DNA of 64,000 nucleotides from Dokdonia sp. GTDB taxonomy: Bacteria; Bacteroidota; Bacteroidia; Flavobacteriales; Flavobacteriaceae. The first letter of the stretch is position 1; every line of letters starts with the position of its first letter. The notes beneath the pieces were generated by a model. It saw nothing but the letters and a program-made list of their open reading frames with translations. It had not been told where the DNA came from and made no database searches. Both the position numbers and the translations under genes were made by a program. The stretch lies in NCBI GenBank assembly GCA_020630915.1, contig JAHDIF010000008.1, forward strand, positions 1 through 64,000, written 5' to 3'. This document shows, piece by piece, positions 18,930 through 28,081 of the stretch.

Positions 18930-20306
18930 ATGCTCGAAACCCTAGATAATCTTATCGCTTCATTTGCCTCTGCTGTATGGGATTGGCCATTAGTCGTTTT
19001 ATTAATAGGAGGAGGATTGTTCTTGTTGATATACTCACGATTTTTACCGTTCAGATATCTAGGTCACGCCATCGCCGTGTTGCGCGGTAAATATGATCAT
19101 AAAGATGATGAGGGTGAGATAAGTCATTTTCAGGCCTTAACCACGGCACTGAGCGCCACCGTAGGTATGGGCAATATTGCTGGGGTTGCCGTGGCTATTG
19201 CCATAGGTGGTCCAGGAGCTGTCTTCTGGATGTGGGTTAGCGCGGTAGTAGGAATGGCCACGAAGTTTTTTACAGGGACACTTGCTATTATGTATCGAGG
19301 TAAGGATAGCGAAGGCAATACCCAAGGCGGTCCGATGTATTTTATAGTAGAAGGTTTAGGAAAAAGTTGGAAGCCGCTCGCTATCTTTTTTAGTGTGGCT
19401 GGATTGGTAGGAGCGCTACCGGTTTTTAACGTAAATCAGCTTACGCAGGCTATTAATGATATTTTATTGGTGCCGCAAGGTGTTGAAGTGGGTTTTACCT
19501 CTAATCTCATCATAGGTCTTGTGCTTGCAACCATCACAGCGATCGTAATTGTAGGCGGACTCAACCGTATTTCAAAAACGGCTTCCAAACTCGTTCCCGC
19601 AATGGTGGTGCTGTATTTTATTAGTGTGATGATCATCTTGGGAGTCAACATTGAGGTGCTTCCTAAATATTTGAGTCTCATTTTTACAGATGCTTTTGCT
19701 GCTTCCAATTATAAGGGTGAGCCACTATTAGGAGGCGTGTTGGGCGGCTTAATATTATTAGGGATAAGGCGCGGTGCTTTCTCAAATGAGGCAGGTATTG
19801 GTACGGCACCTATGGCTCACGGTGCTGCCAAGACAGCTCAGCCAGTGCGTGAAGGTCTTGTTGCAATGCTAGGGCCAGCGATTGATACCCTGGTAGTTTG
19901 TACGCTTACTGCACTGGCTATTTTGGTGACAGACGTATGGCAAACCAGTGATGCAAATGGAGTGAGCCTTACGGCAAACGCTTTCGCGAAAGCGATGCCC
20001 TCCATAGGAAAATATGCGTTGTTGGTGTGTATAGCCGTATTTAGTATCTCCTCACTATTCTCGTATAACTACTACGGTACCAAATGTCTAAGTTTTATTG
20101 CAGGCGCCAAAAATAAAAAGTACTACAACATTGTGTATATCGCTAGTATTTTGCTGGGTGCGACTACTTCGTTAAGTATGATGATTAACCTGATAGATGG
20201 TTTTTTTGCCCTAATGGCGATCCCTACCATGATTGCTACTTTATGGATGGCTCCTAGAGTGATGAAAGCGGCTAAAATTTATTTTAAGGAGTTGAAGAGT
20301 CGATGA
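18930..20306 (+). CDS. AGCS-family sodium:alanine/glycine symporter
   Basis: A 458-aa inner-membrane transporter with about 10-11 hydrophobic segments. The family signature is ALSATVGMGNIAGVAVAIAIGGPGAVFWMW (split over residues 71-102), followed by KFFTGTLAIMYRG, NTQGGPMYF and RRGAFSNEAGIGTAPMAH. It imports small neutral amino acids with Na+; the exact substrate is not predictable. A perfect palindrome (19980-19993) encodes NAFAKAMPS in a loop near residue 350. It converges on the pullulanase operon. Confidence 0.92.
   Translation: MLETLDNLIASFASAVWDWPLVVLLIGGGLFLLIYSRFLPFRYLGHAIAVLRGKYDHKDDEGEISHFQALTTALSATVGMGNIAGVAVAIAIGGPGAVFWMWVSAVVGMATKFFTGTLAIMYRGKDSEGNTQGGPMYFIVEGLGKSWKPLAIFFSVAGLVGALPVFNVNQLTQAINDILLVPQGVEVGFTSNLIIGLVLATITAIVIVGGLNRISKTASKLVPAMVVLYFISVMIILGVNIEVLPKYLSLIFTDAFAASNYKGEPLLGGVLGGLILLGIRRGAFSNEAGIGTAPMAHGAAKTAQPVREGLVAMLGPAIDTLVVCTLTALAILVTDVWQTSDANGVSLTANAFAKAMPSIGKYALLVCIAVFSISSLFSYNYYGTKCLSFIAGAKNKKYYNIVYIASILLGATTSLSMMINLIDGFFALMAIPTMIATLWMAPRVMKAAKIYFKELKSR
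19980..19993. repeat. GCTTTCGCGAAAGC palindrome inside the AGCS symporter gene
   Basis: Exact copy read as Ala-Phe-Ala-Lys-Ala, in a short hydrophilic stretch between predicted membrane helices. Confidence 0.9.
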
Positions 20307-20317
20307 GTTTAGGGGGC

Positions 20318-20457
20318 GATGAGTTGATGAGTTGAAAGATCCTGCTGGTTTGCTCGTTGTTACTTCTATTATTTTAAAATCAAACACTCAATCACCTAGT
20401 ATCGTATTTTTAGATCCAACATACCAACATACCAACATACCAATATACTAACCTACC
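20318..20457. repeat. Two short tandem repeats between convergent genes
   Basis: GATGAGTT-type repeats at 20318-20338 and about five copies of an 8-bp unit (AACATACC, degrading to AATATACT and AACCTACC) at 20418-20457. Together they fill much of the 153-bp space between the symporter and pullulanase stop codons. No hairpin terminator is evident. Confidence 0.7.
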
Positions 20458-20459
20458 AA

Positions 20460-22460
20460 TCAATCCTTAAACAACACCGCCATAGAAATAGGAGGGACCT
20501 CAATAGAATTCATCACACTTCGAGCTCCTTGCATGTCAAAAGTATCTCCTAGAACGGCCACTTTATAATTATCCGCTAGAATGTAGTTCACAGGAGTTGT
20601 GCGTGCGTTATAAATTACTTCTATCGTTTTCCAAGAATCACCATTGGCTCCATTTTTTAGTTGGAAGCTTACCAGACCGTCTTCTACCGTTTTAAACTCA
20701 AGGTTTGTGCGTATCTCCTCACCAGTAGGCATATAAAAAGCAGGATGTGCCTTACGAAGTGCAATGAGGTTTTTGTAATAGTCAAGCACATCTTTGTGTT
20801 TCGTTTTCCTGGTCCAATCTATTTGATTAATGCCGTCGGGAAGATTATACGAATTGTGTTCGCCATTTTTGGTGCGCAATAGCTCAGCACCAGCGTGCAT
20901 AAAGGCAACACCTTGTGAGGTCATCACTACGGCGTTGGCCAGCTTATCCATTGCGATTATGTGTGATTCTGTAGCATCGGGACGAGATACTTTAAGCTTG
21001 TCATAAATGGTGTGGTTATCGTGGCAAGAAACATACGATATGGCTTGCCAAGGCTCGTTAGTCCAAGGAGCATCGCTATAGTTTACAGCTTTATAATCTA
21101 TTTGGGGGTGCTGTATACTTCCTACAACACCAAAAAGTACAGACTGCTCCATATTTTTGGCACCGCTTACAAAACCAGTACTGGCATCATCAAAAACAGA
21201 GCCTTTTAATCCATCACGTATATCATCACTAAATGCCGTAAGCTCCGGCATTTGTTGGATATGTTTTTTTAAGGCACGTTTTTCTTCAGGAAGCGGTGAG
21301 TCTCCAGCAGTCCAACCTTCACCATATACAAACAGGTTTGGGTTGATCTCTTTAAGAGTAGTCGTCACCTCATTCATCGTTGCTATATCGTGTATACCCA
21401 TCAAGTCAAATCGAAACCCGTCAAGATGATATTCTTTTGCCCAGTAACTCACAGACTCTTTAATAAACTTGCGCATCATCGCTCTTTCTGAAGCTGTCTC
21501 ATTTCCGCAAGCACTGGCATCTGCATAGCTACCATCTTCGTTGTGCCTGTAATAATATCCTGGTACTTCTAGACTAAAATTAGAGGCATCAGTATTGCCC
21601 CCTTCGCCCGGCATCCCTGTATGATTATAGACCACATCTAGAATCACACCGATACCACTTTCGTGAAAACGCGATACCATTTCCTTAAATTCTTTGATTC
21701 TAACCTCTGCTTGATAAGGGTCTGTACTAAATGATCCTTCCGGAACATTGTAATTTTGTGGGTCATATCCCCAGTTAAATTGGGCGCTATCTAACTTGGT
21801 TTCGTTTATAGAATAGTGGTCGTAAGTAGGCAATAAATGAACGTGGGTGATGCCCAATTCCTTGAGATGGTCAATGCCCGTGCTTACCTGATTAGGACCT
21901 TTTGTGCCAATCTCTGCAAGGCCTAAATACTTTCCTGGAAAAGAACTGCCAGATTGCGGGTGTATGGTCATATCCCGAATATGCAATTCGTAGATAATTG
22001 CTTCATTGGGTTTCTTAATGTTAGGGCCTTTGTCGTTCTCCCAATGACGCGGATTGGTCTTTTCTAGATCAACGACCATTGCTCTCATACCATTTACGCC
22101 AACAGCCTGCGCATAGATTCCGGGCGTTTCCTGAAGCCAAGTATTGTCTATTTTTATTTGGTAGGTATAATAGGTGCCGTGTAAATCGCCCTTCACTTTT
22201 TTAGACCAAACACCCTTGTCCTTGCGTGCAAGATTATAGGATGTTGTATGCGTGCCACCATCTCCTTTCTCATAAAAAAGGACTCTTACTTCTTGCGCCG
22301 TAGGAGACCATATTTTAAATGTGGTTGCTTCTTTGGTGTATTCTAACCAAAGATTTTCTTGCGTAGGTGCTGGATAGTCTTCGTAGGTAGCGTAGGTTTC
22401 TTTTGTAGAATCACAAGCAATCATAAAGAGTATACTTAGTAGTAAGAAGCTGTATTTCAT
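20460..22460 (-). CDS. pulA: Type I pullulanase, lipoprotein
   Basis: A GH13 debranching enzyme that cuts alpha-1,6 bonds in pullulan or branched glucans. A lipoprotein signal ends in FMIAC with Cys16 as lipidation site. An N-terminal CBM48-like beta domain (about 35-130) precedes the catalytic barrel. The pullulanase motif is FNWGYDP (228-234), followed by DVVYNH (275-280), nucleophile Asp352 in DGFRFD, acid Glu381 in YGEGW and Asp481 in SCHDNH. Length (666 aa) fits the family. It is the last gene of a three-gene operon, 3 bp after the amidohydrolase. Most type I pullulanases sit in SusC/D polysaccharide loci; this one does not. Confidence 0.95.
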   Translation of the reverse strand: MKYSFLLLSILFMIACDSTKETYATYEDYPAPTQENLWLEYTKEATTFKIWSPTAQEVRVLFYEKGDGGTHTTSYNLARKDKGVWSKKVKGDLHGTYYTYQIKIDNTWLQETPGIYAQAVGVNGMRAMVVDLEKTNPRHWENDKGPNIKKPNEAIIYELHIRDMTIHPQSGSSFPGKYLGLAEIGTKGPNQVSTGIDHLKELGITHVHLLPTYDHYSINETKLDSAQFNWGYDPQNYNVPEGSFSTDPYQAEVRIKEFKEMVSRFHESGIGVILDVVYNHTGMPGEGGNTDASNFSLEVPGYYYRHNEDGSYADASACGNETASERAMMRKFIKESVSYWAKEYHLDGFRFDLMGIHDIATMNEVTTTLKEINPNLFVYGEGWTAGDSPLPEEKRALKKHIQQMPELTAFSDDIRDGLKGSVFDDASTGFVSGAKNMEQSVLFGVVGSIQHPQIDYKAVNYSDAPWTNEPWQAISYVSCHDNHTIYDKLKVSRPDATESHIIAMDKLANAVVMTSQGVAFMHAGAELLRTKNGEHNSYNLPDGINQIDWTRKTKHKDVLDYYKNLIALRKAHPAFYMPTGEEIRTNLEFKTVEDGLVSFQLKNGANGDSWKTIEVIYNARTTPVNYILADNYKVAVLGDTFDMQGARSVMNSIEVPPISMAVLFKD

Positions 22461-22463
22461 TCG

Positions 22464-24044
22464 TTATTCTTTAATTCCCGGTTGTAAAAGGGTGAAGTTT
22501 TCTTTGGCTTTAGCCTCGTCTACCATCGCTTTTACATCTTTCAATAATTGCTTAGCGTCATAAATGATACCGTCTTTAATGGTATATTTTACACCCCCAG
22601 CACGTATCACTTCATTGTCTTCGGTAAGTTTGACAGCTCCTGTACCGTACAGCACCTTCAAGTTTTGAAGCGGATTCTCTTCTACAATCACAAAATCTGC
22701 TAGTTTGCCTATTTGTACAGAGCCTATTTTATCATCCATTCGCAATGCCTCTGCACCGTTGAGGGTAGCAGAGCGAATGACTTCCATAGGGTGAAAACCA
22801 GCTTCTCGTAACAGTTCTAACTCTCTTATATATGCAAATCCGTATAATTGAAAAATAAACCCACTATCTGATCCTGCGGTAACGCGACCTCCACGATTTT
22901 TATATTCATTAATAAAGGTCATCCATAGTTTGTAATTTTCTTTCCAGTGTACCTCTTCTTCGGTACCCCAGAAGTGCCAATAGGAGCCGTGAGAGATTTT
23001 GCTGGGTTGATAAAAACGCCATAAAGATGGTAAGGTATAATCTTCGTGCCACTCTGCTCTACGAGCACGCATTAAATCGCGGCTGGCCTCATAAATATTA
23101 AAAGTAGGGTCTAAGGTAAAGTCTAGATCAAGTAGTTCTTGCATGACCTTATTCCAATGCTCAGAGTAAGGGGCTGCAGCTTGTTGCCATAATCTGCCCG
23201 CTTCTCCAAAACGGTGTTGTTCATTATTATAATTGTAGTCTAATGGATAGTTCTGAACAGTCCTATCGGTAAACAGCGCTTCTGGCAGCCCATACCAATG
23301 TTCCATAGAGGTAAGGCCAGCGCGGGCGCTATTAAGTACGTTCCATCGTGCAACACTCATTTGTGCGTGGTGCATAGAAGAGGTAAGTCCTAGTTTTTTG
23401 TTTTCTTCTAAGGCGGCTTGCATAATGTGAGGTTCTGCACCAAAAAATTTGATTCCATCTGCTCCCTTTTTTGCATTGTCTCGTACCCATTGTCTCGCCT
23501 GCTCTGCTGTGGTGATTGGTGTTTTACTGCCTTGACCAAAACCCGTATGAGCGAAAAGCCTAGGGGCAATAATTTCATTTTTGGCAGAACGTCTTTTAAG
23601 ATCTAATGTATAGTCAATGCCGCGTCCCGAAGGTTCTCGCACGGTGGTAATGCCATGAGCCATCCAAAGTTTAAATACATAGTCCCAATCTGCTCCTTGA
23701 GCGACACCGCCTATATGTCCGTGCATATCTACAAAACCAGGGAGTAGGTACATTCCATTTGCGTCTAATTCTTTACCGCCAGATTTGAGTTGTGGTCTTT
23801 TACTTTCATTAATAGGTACTCCTGGATATCCTACTACCTTAATGTCTTTAATGAGGTTGTTTTCGACAACGATATCTACTGGCCCGATGGGAGGCGCACC
23901 ATCTCCATTTATAAGAGTAACCCCTCTTATGATTAATTGATTAAAAGGGCCTTGTTGGGTTTGCGCTTTCGCGCCCGCCTGTCCGGCCGGCAGGAAAGCG
24001 TAACTCAAAAGAAGTACAATAAGTAGTTGGATATGTTTTTTCAT
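22464..24044 (-). CDS. Secreted amidohydrolase family protein
   Basis: A periplasmic metal-dependent hydrolase of about 526 aa. Metal-site motifs are visible: HGH in PGFVDMHGHIGG, Lys in GADGIKFFGAEPH, HH in TSSMHHAQMS and Asp in RVTAGSDSGF. Similar proteins act as imidazolonepropionase-like or prolidase-like enzymes; the substrate is unknown. ATG 24044 is preferred over an upstream TTG (24056), giving signal peptide MKKHIQLLIVLLLSYAF. The cleavage region is odd: a 21-bp GC-rich element inserted in a palindrome adds LPAGQAG in frame; without it the site would read SYAFAKAQ, a normal AxA site. The gene starts 4 bp after the carboxypeptidase stop. Confidence 0.88.
   Translation of the reverse strand: MKKHIQLLIVLLLSYAFLPAGQAGAKAQTQQGPFNQLIIRGVTLINGDGAPPIGPVDIVVENNLIKDIKVVGYPGVPINESKRPQLKSGGKELDANGMYLLPGFVDMHGHIGGVAQGADWDYVFKLWMAHGITTVREPSGRGIDYTLDLKRRSAKNEIIAPRLFAHTGFGQGSKTPITTAEQARQWVRDNAKKGADGIKFFGAEPHIMQAALEENKKLGLTSSMHHAQMSVARWNVLNSARAGLTSMEHWYGLPEALFTDRTVQNYPLDYNYNNEQHRFGEAGRLWQQAAAPYSEHWNKVMQELLDLDFTLDPTFNIYEASRDLMRARRAEWHEDYTLPSLWRFYQPSKISHGSYWHFWGTEEEVHWKENYKLWMTFINEYKNRGGRVTAGSDSGFIFQLYGFAYIRELELLREAGFHPMEVIRSATLNGAEALRMDDKIGSVQIGKLADFVIVEENPLQNLKVLYGTGAVKLTEDNEVIRAGGVKYTIKDGIIYDAKQLLKDVKAMVDEAKAKENFTLLQPGIKE
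23964..24001. repeat. Palindrome split in frame by a second GC-rich palindrome
   Basis: GCTTTCGCG (23965-23973) and AAAGCGT (23995-24001) rejoin to the dispersed palindrome if the 21-bp insert at 23974-23994 is removed. The insert is rich in CCTGCC/GGCGGG and resembles the 20-bp insert at 13349-13368. Its length keeps the amidohydrolase frame open. Confidence 0.85.
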
Positions 24045-24048
24045 AAGA

Positions 24049-26565
24049 CTAGTCAATTAAATTTCCGAAGAAGAGTGCGTTAAAGAATAACTTGTTGGTG
24101 CCATACCAACTCCCTCTAAAGTTAGGGTTGTCTGCAAACAAAATAGCGCGACCACGACCTATCTTACTAACTACAAGAGAGGCAGATGGTTTAAGATTGT
24201 CTTCTAGGTTTTCTGATGAGATAAAACCATCTATATGTGGGTCGCTGGTATATTTTGCAACCGTGTTGTACTCGTTTTTACTAGGGGCGAGCCATACATT
24301 ATTGTTTTTGTACACAGGTAAATCGCGATAGCGGTACCCAAATCCTAGCGGGTGTGTGAGGTCTAGATCTACCTTAAAAATAGCACCGCCTAATCGTTGT
24401 TTTCCTCTATTAGGACCAGCGTCTACATAGTTTTTACGCTCTGTGTCTGTGGTATCTTCTTCTGCTTTAGTAAGTTTTTCTTTTACGATCTCTTTGTTAA
24501 TAGCCCAAGAAGTAGCACTTCCTATAGTAATGAGCGTATTGCCTTGTGCTATCCACTCTTTAATATGCTTTCGCCTGTTTTCTGAAATACTGTTATAGTT
24601 ACCAGAAACCATTACAAGGGTATTATACTCTTGAAGGTTAACGCGGTTAAAATTAGTAGAGAGTACTTTTGTGATAGGCATATGTACTCTTGTATCTAGT
24701 AAATGCCATACTTCTCCTGCTTCGTAGGAGCGTACCCCATTGCCTATGATCATTAAGGCTTTAGGTGGGGTGATTTTTCTAAAATTTCGGCTTCCTAAGT
24801 CAATGCCTTTAACACTAAAACCAGTTTTTGTGCCGTAGATAGGTACTTCAAATTTTTTCTGAGCGTCTGCCACAATTTTATAAACTTCTTGTGAAGTCAT
24901 ATTTTCTTGTCTACTCACAGGTATGAGGAGTGTACCGTAATTAAAATCTTTTTGTCCCATATTTGTTTGGGCTGTAAAAGGTTTAAAGGCAGTAGAGATC
25001 CCTATTCCTTTTTCCTGTAGTTCGTGCATAAATGCGGTTGCATTATAATCATCATAATCTACAAGGTAGGCGTAGTCTGTTTTTGAGAATCCAGAAGGAG
25101 ATTGTACTTCGCCTAGAGAATTTAATTTTTCACTTTTTGACGGAGTCGTATTTATAGCTTTATATCTCATATTATAAAAATTACCCACACTCCAGGCACT
25201 TGCATCGTAGTATACACTATCTCGGTATTTATCGTAGGTTTCAAAAAAGGATTGTACCATTCTTTTTTGAGGTTGTAACACGGGTACCACATATTTGCCA
25301 TTTCCTTTTTTGTAAACGTCTATTCGGTGTTTTAATAATTTGTCTATAAAAGCTTTGGTGCGGTTGTGATCGTATGGATCGCCAAATTCATAAGCAGTGG
25401 CTTGATCTGTTTTTGCTTTCGCGAAAGCGCTCTTAAAAAAATCTTGCTGGTATTTACGAAGGGTCGCCTTGTTCTCTACAGAGGCTTTGATAGTGGCCAT
25501 CCCAGAGGTGTACTGATTGCGAATGGTAAAAGGGAAAGAAATCGTACCGTAATCTGTGTCCTGCAGGTGTCCACGACTACTGGCTTGCTCAAAGAGTAGG
25601 GCAAGGGCACCTTGTAAATCTGGGTAGGAAGATCCATAACCCGGGTAGGTGCCGTCAAAGGCTTCTTTGGTAAAATAAAAGCTACCTATCTCATCCAGTG
25701 CTCCAGAAAAATAGGGCGCAAAGAGGTTGTTGAGGTCTTCGTAATTTTCTTTAGGCATAATAGGGTCCAGACTTCCTATAGGTAGCATAGGCTCAAAAAA
25801 GTGGGTGCTGTTTGTACCCATCTCATGAAAATCTGTCACTACGTTAGGATACCACTCGTGATACCAGTCTAACTTGCCCCGACTTTCTGGATTGATGGCT
25901 AGTAACCAGTCCCGATTTAAGTCAAACCAATAATGATTGGTGCGCCCTCCTGGCCACATTTCTGTATGCTCTGCATCGATGTTATCAGAAACCAGCGGTG
26001 ACCCCTTAAAGCTATTAGCCCATTGTGTGTGACGGTCTCTTCCGTCTGGATTGATGGTCGGGTCTAAAAAGATAATACTATTATTTCGATAGTTCTCTAT
26101 TTCTGAATGTTGCGAGGCCACTAGGGTATAGGCAGTAAGTAGCGCCGCTTCAGAACTGGAAGGTTCATTACCATGAACATTGTATCCTAGTTGGATAAAA
26201 ACGGGTACATCATTGTAATTTGACACACGTTTATCGGTGTTAGAAAAAGCAAGATGTTGCTCTTTTATAGAAGATAGGTTTGTTTGATTTTGCTCCGATG
26301 TGATGGTGAGCATCACTAGTTTTCGGTTTTCGTGAGTAGCACCATATTGAGCGATGGTTGCTTTGTCTGAAACTTCTGCCAATTTTGTAAGATAACTCAC
26401 AATCTGGTCGTGACGCGTGTGTTGATCTCCTATAGGATATCCTAAAAATTCTTCTGGAGAGGGTATACTTGTATCAAAAGGCGCATATTTTGAAAAGAAA
26501 TAATCTTGGGCTTGAACTTGATACGCAAGAAAAATACAAAAAAGAAAAAAATAACGTTTGGTCAT
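24049..26565 (-). CDS. Secreted M14-family zinc carboxypeptidase
   Basis: An exported metallopeptidase of about 838 aa with signal peptide MTKRYFFLFCIFLAYQVQAQ; ATG 26565 is chosen because it yields this signal, whereas the upstream in-frame start adds 11 atypical residues. The zinc motif HGNE (in YNVHGNEPSSSEAAL), substrate-binding NPDGRDR, the third ligand region TDFHEMG and the catalytic Glu region LLFEQASSRG are all present within the first 350 residues. A long C-terminal half contains a Rossmann-like glutamine-amidotransferase-type fold (LMIIGNGVRSYEAGE...). It heads the operon with the amidohydrolase and pullulanase. A perfect palindrome at 25415-25428 encodes SAFAKAK. Confidence 0.9.
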   Translation of the reverse strand: MTKRYFFLFCIFLAYQVQAQDYFFSKYAPFDTSIPSPEEFLGYPIGDQHTRHDQIVSYLTKLAEVSDKATIAQYGATHENRKLVMLTITSEQNQTNLSSIKEQHLAFSNTDKRVSNYNDVPVFIQLGYNVHGNEPSSSEAALLTAYTLVASQHSEIENYRNNSIIFLDPTINPDGRDRHTQWANSFKGSPLVSDNIDAEHTEMWPGGRTNHYWFDLNRDWLLAINPESRGKLDWYHEWYPNVVTDFHEMGTNSTHFFEPMLPIGSLDPIMPKENYEDLNNLFAPYFSGALDEIGSFYFTKEAFDGTYPGYGSSYPDLQGALALLFEQASSRGHLQDTDYGTISFPFTIRNQYTSGMATIKASVENKATLRKYQQDFFKSAFAKAKTDQATAYEFGDPYDHNRTKAFIDKLLKHRIDVYKKGNGKYVVPVLQPQKRMVQSFFETYDKYRDSVYYDASAWSVGNFYNMRYKAINTTPSKSEKLNSLGEVQSPSGFSKTDYAYLVDYDDYNATAFMHELQEKGIGISTAFKPFTAQTNMGQKDFNYGTLLIPVSRQENMTSQEVYKIVADAQKKFEVPIYGTKTGFSVKGIDLGSRNFRKITPPKALMIIGNGVRSYEAGEVWHLLDTRVHMPITKVLSTNFNRVNLQEYNTLVMVSGNYNSISENRRKHIKEWIAQGNTLITIGSATSWAINKEIVKEKLTKAEEDTTDTERKNYVDAGPNRGKQRLGGAIFKVDLDLTHPLGFGYRYRDLPVYKNNNVWLAPSKNEYNTVAKYTSDPHIDGFISSENLEDNLKPSASLVVSKIGRGRAILFADNPNFRGSWYGTNKLFFNALFFGNLID
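25415..25428. repeat. GCTTTCGCGAAAGC palindrome inside the M14 peptidase gene
   Basis: Exact copy read on the minus strand as Ala-Phe-Ala-Lys-Ala within a Lys/Ala-rich helical segment. Confidence 0.9.
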
Positions 26566-26641
26566 TGTGTGTGGTTTGATTACTCTAAAAATACGCAAAA
26601 TAATAGGGTGATTTTGTAGGAATTCTAGTTGTATTTTGTGG

Positions 26642-26649
26642 TATCTTTA
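26642..26649 (+). promoter_or_regulatory. Promoter -7 element for the alpha/beta-hydrolase-like gene
   Basis: TATCTTTA matches the Bacteroidota -7 box closely (TAnnTTTG with a final A). It is in the divergent region, 53 bp before ATG 26702. The -33 box is not clear. Confidence 0.45.
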
Positions 26650-26701
26650 ATTTGTGCACGGTATTTGATGTATGCTTTTAAATTTTAAGAAATTGGTTTA
26701 T

Positions 26702-28081
26702 ATGCGATTATTAATACTCTTACTTTTTTGTAGTGTCGCTACACTGGCTCAAGAACTACAGAAAGGTGTTGTAATTCCAGCAGTACAATTGGAAAATTCT
26801 CAAGAAAAGTCCTACGCATTATATCTACCCAATTCTTACGAGACTTCTCAAACCTACCCTATTGTGGTGGTTTTTGATGATCAAGGTAAAGGAGCTGCTG
26901 CTGTGCAACGATTTACCATAGGAGCAAACCTTACCCAGAGTATCGTGGTAAGTCCGAATTATAAACAATCATTATTATTTGATGAAAGTTTGCGAAGCAC
27001 TCATAATTTTTTAAAAACGATTGTATCCACTTATTCGATTGATACCAAAAATATAATTTTAGCAGGAATTTATGATGCAGGTTTATTGGCTTCAGTTTAT
27101 CCTTTTCGGTCACCAGATTTTGAAATAACTAAGGTAATCGGTGTCAACAATGTCTTGATAGATGAAAGTTTAATTAAAAGCAGACCGAATGTGCGCTTTG
27201 TAGTCATTAATAAAGATACAGGTCCTCATTACTATAAGTTAAGGGTGTATGATGGGAGAACTAGCTTTCGCGAAAAACTCCTAGGATACTATGAATACGG
27301 TACTACAGACACTTGGCCGGATGCAGGATACCTTTCTGCTGCGATGGTGGACTTATTGAAGAATACGGACGATCAAGCTGAAATAGAAAGCTATTACAAT
27401 AACGATCTTGCTTTTGGAGATTTACTTTATAAAAAGCAAAGGGCACTCGAAGCTTTTGATTTTATATTTGATCTCAAGAAGAAATACAAAAATCAAGTAG
27501 ATCTAGATCTTCAAAAAGAGCTACTTAAAAGAATACGAAGTAGTACAACGTATAGAGTGGGTAAACTACAACGTAATGAAGCGCGTTTTGAAGAACAATT
27601 ACTCTTGCAAGACTTTGTTTTCTTTCTGGAGGAGGATACTCAAAAAGCATTTTTTGATAACCTAGGATGGTGGAATTTCCAGATGGACGAGCTAGATGCA
27701 ACCATTGATAGTACCGCTCAAAATAAGCAAGAACGCAAAGCTGCACAACGACTTAAGTCCTATCTCAATAATAAAGTTGAAGAAAAGCACGAACTCTATG
27801 CTTACAATGGCGGGACTTTAGAGCAGCTTCTATTTACAAATATTTTGAGAACCTTGGTAAACCCAAATAATCAAGAGGCCTTCCTAAATTGTATATCACT
27901 TAGTGCCAAAGAAGGAGACGCTAATGCAGCCTTATTTTACCTAGAAGAACTGTTACGAACCGGATATAAAGAATACGACAGTCTTTATAATATACCCGGA
28001 ACCACAGCCGTCAAAATTAGCCAAGAGTGGAACGAGCTTATCAAAGCATACTTAGGTAAATCTAAGTTTTATGATAACTAA
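26702..28081 (+). CDS. Secreted alpha/beta-hydrolase-like protein lacking the nucleophile serine
   Basis: A 459-aa exported protein with signal peptide MRLLILLLFCSVATLAQ; ATG 26702 is chosen over 26672 for this reason. Residues about 40-230 follow the esterase D/feruloyl-esterase-like order (YALYLPNSYETSQTYPIVVVFD, then a helix, then ILAGIYDAGLLAS). The nucleophile elbow, normally GxSxG, reads G-I-Y-D-A-G, so the catalytic Ser is missing. The C-terminal half (250-450) is helical and TPR-like. It is probably a non-catalytic binding protein. FRE within SFREKLL sits on a near-palindrome (27264-27277). Confidence 0.7.
   Translation: MRLLILLLFCSVATLAQELQKGVVIPAVQLENSQEKSYALYLPNSYETSQTYPIVVVFDDQGKGAAAVQRFTIGANLTQSIVVSPNYKQSLLFDESLRSTHNFLKTIVSTYSIDTKNIILAGIYDAGLLASVYPFRSPDFEITKVIGVNNVLIDESLIKSRPNVRFVVINKDTGPHYYKLRVYDGRTSFREKLLGYYEYGTTDTWPDAGYLSAAMVDLLKNTDDQAEIESYYNNDLAFGDLLYKKQRALEAFDFIFDLKKKYKNQVDLDLQKELLKRIRSSTTYRVGKLQRNEARFEEQLLLQDFVFFLEEDTQKAFFDNLGWWNFQMDELDATIDSTAQNKQERKAAQRLKSYLNNKVEEKHELYAYNGGTLEQLLFTNILRTLVNPNNQEAFLNCISLSAKEGDANAALFYLEELLRTGYKEYDSLYNIPGTTAVKISQEWNELIKAYLGKSKFYDN

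Noticed and set aside
20341-20349. CCTGCTGGT as a third GC-rich palindrome
   Set aside because: Too short and no second arm.
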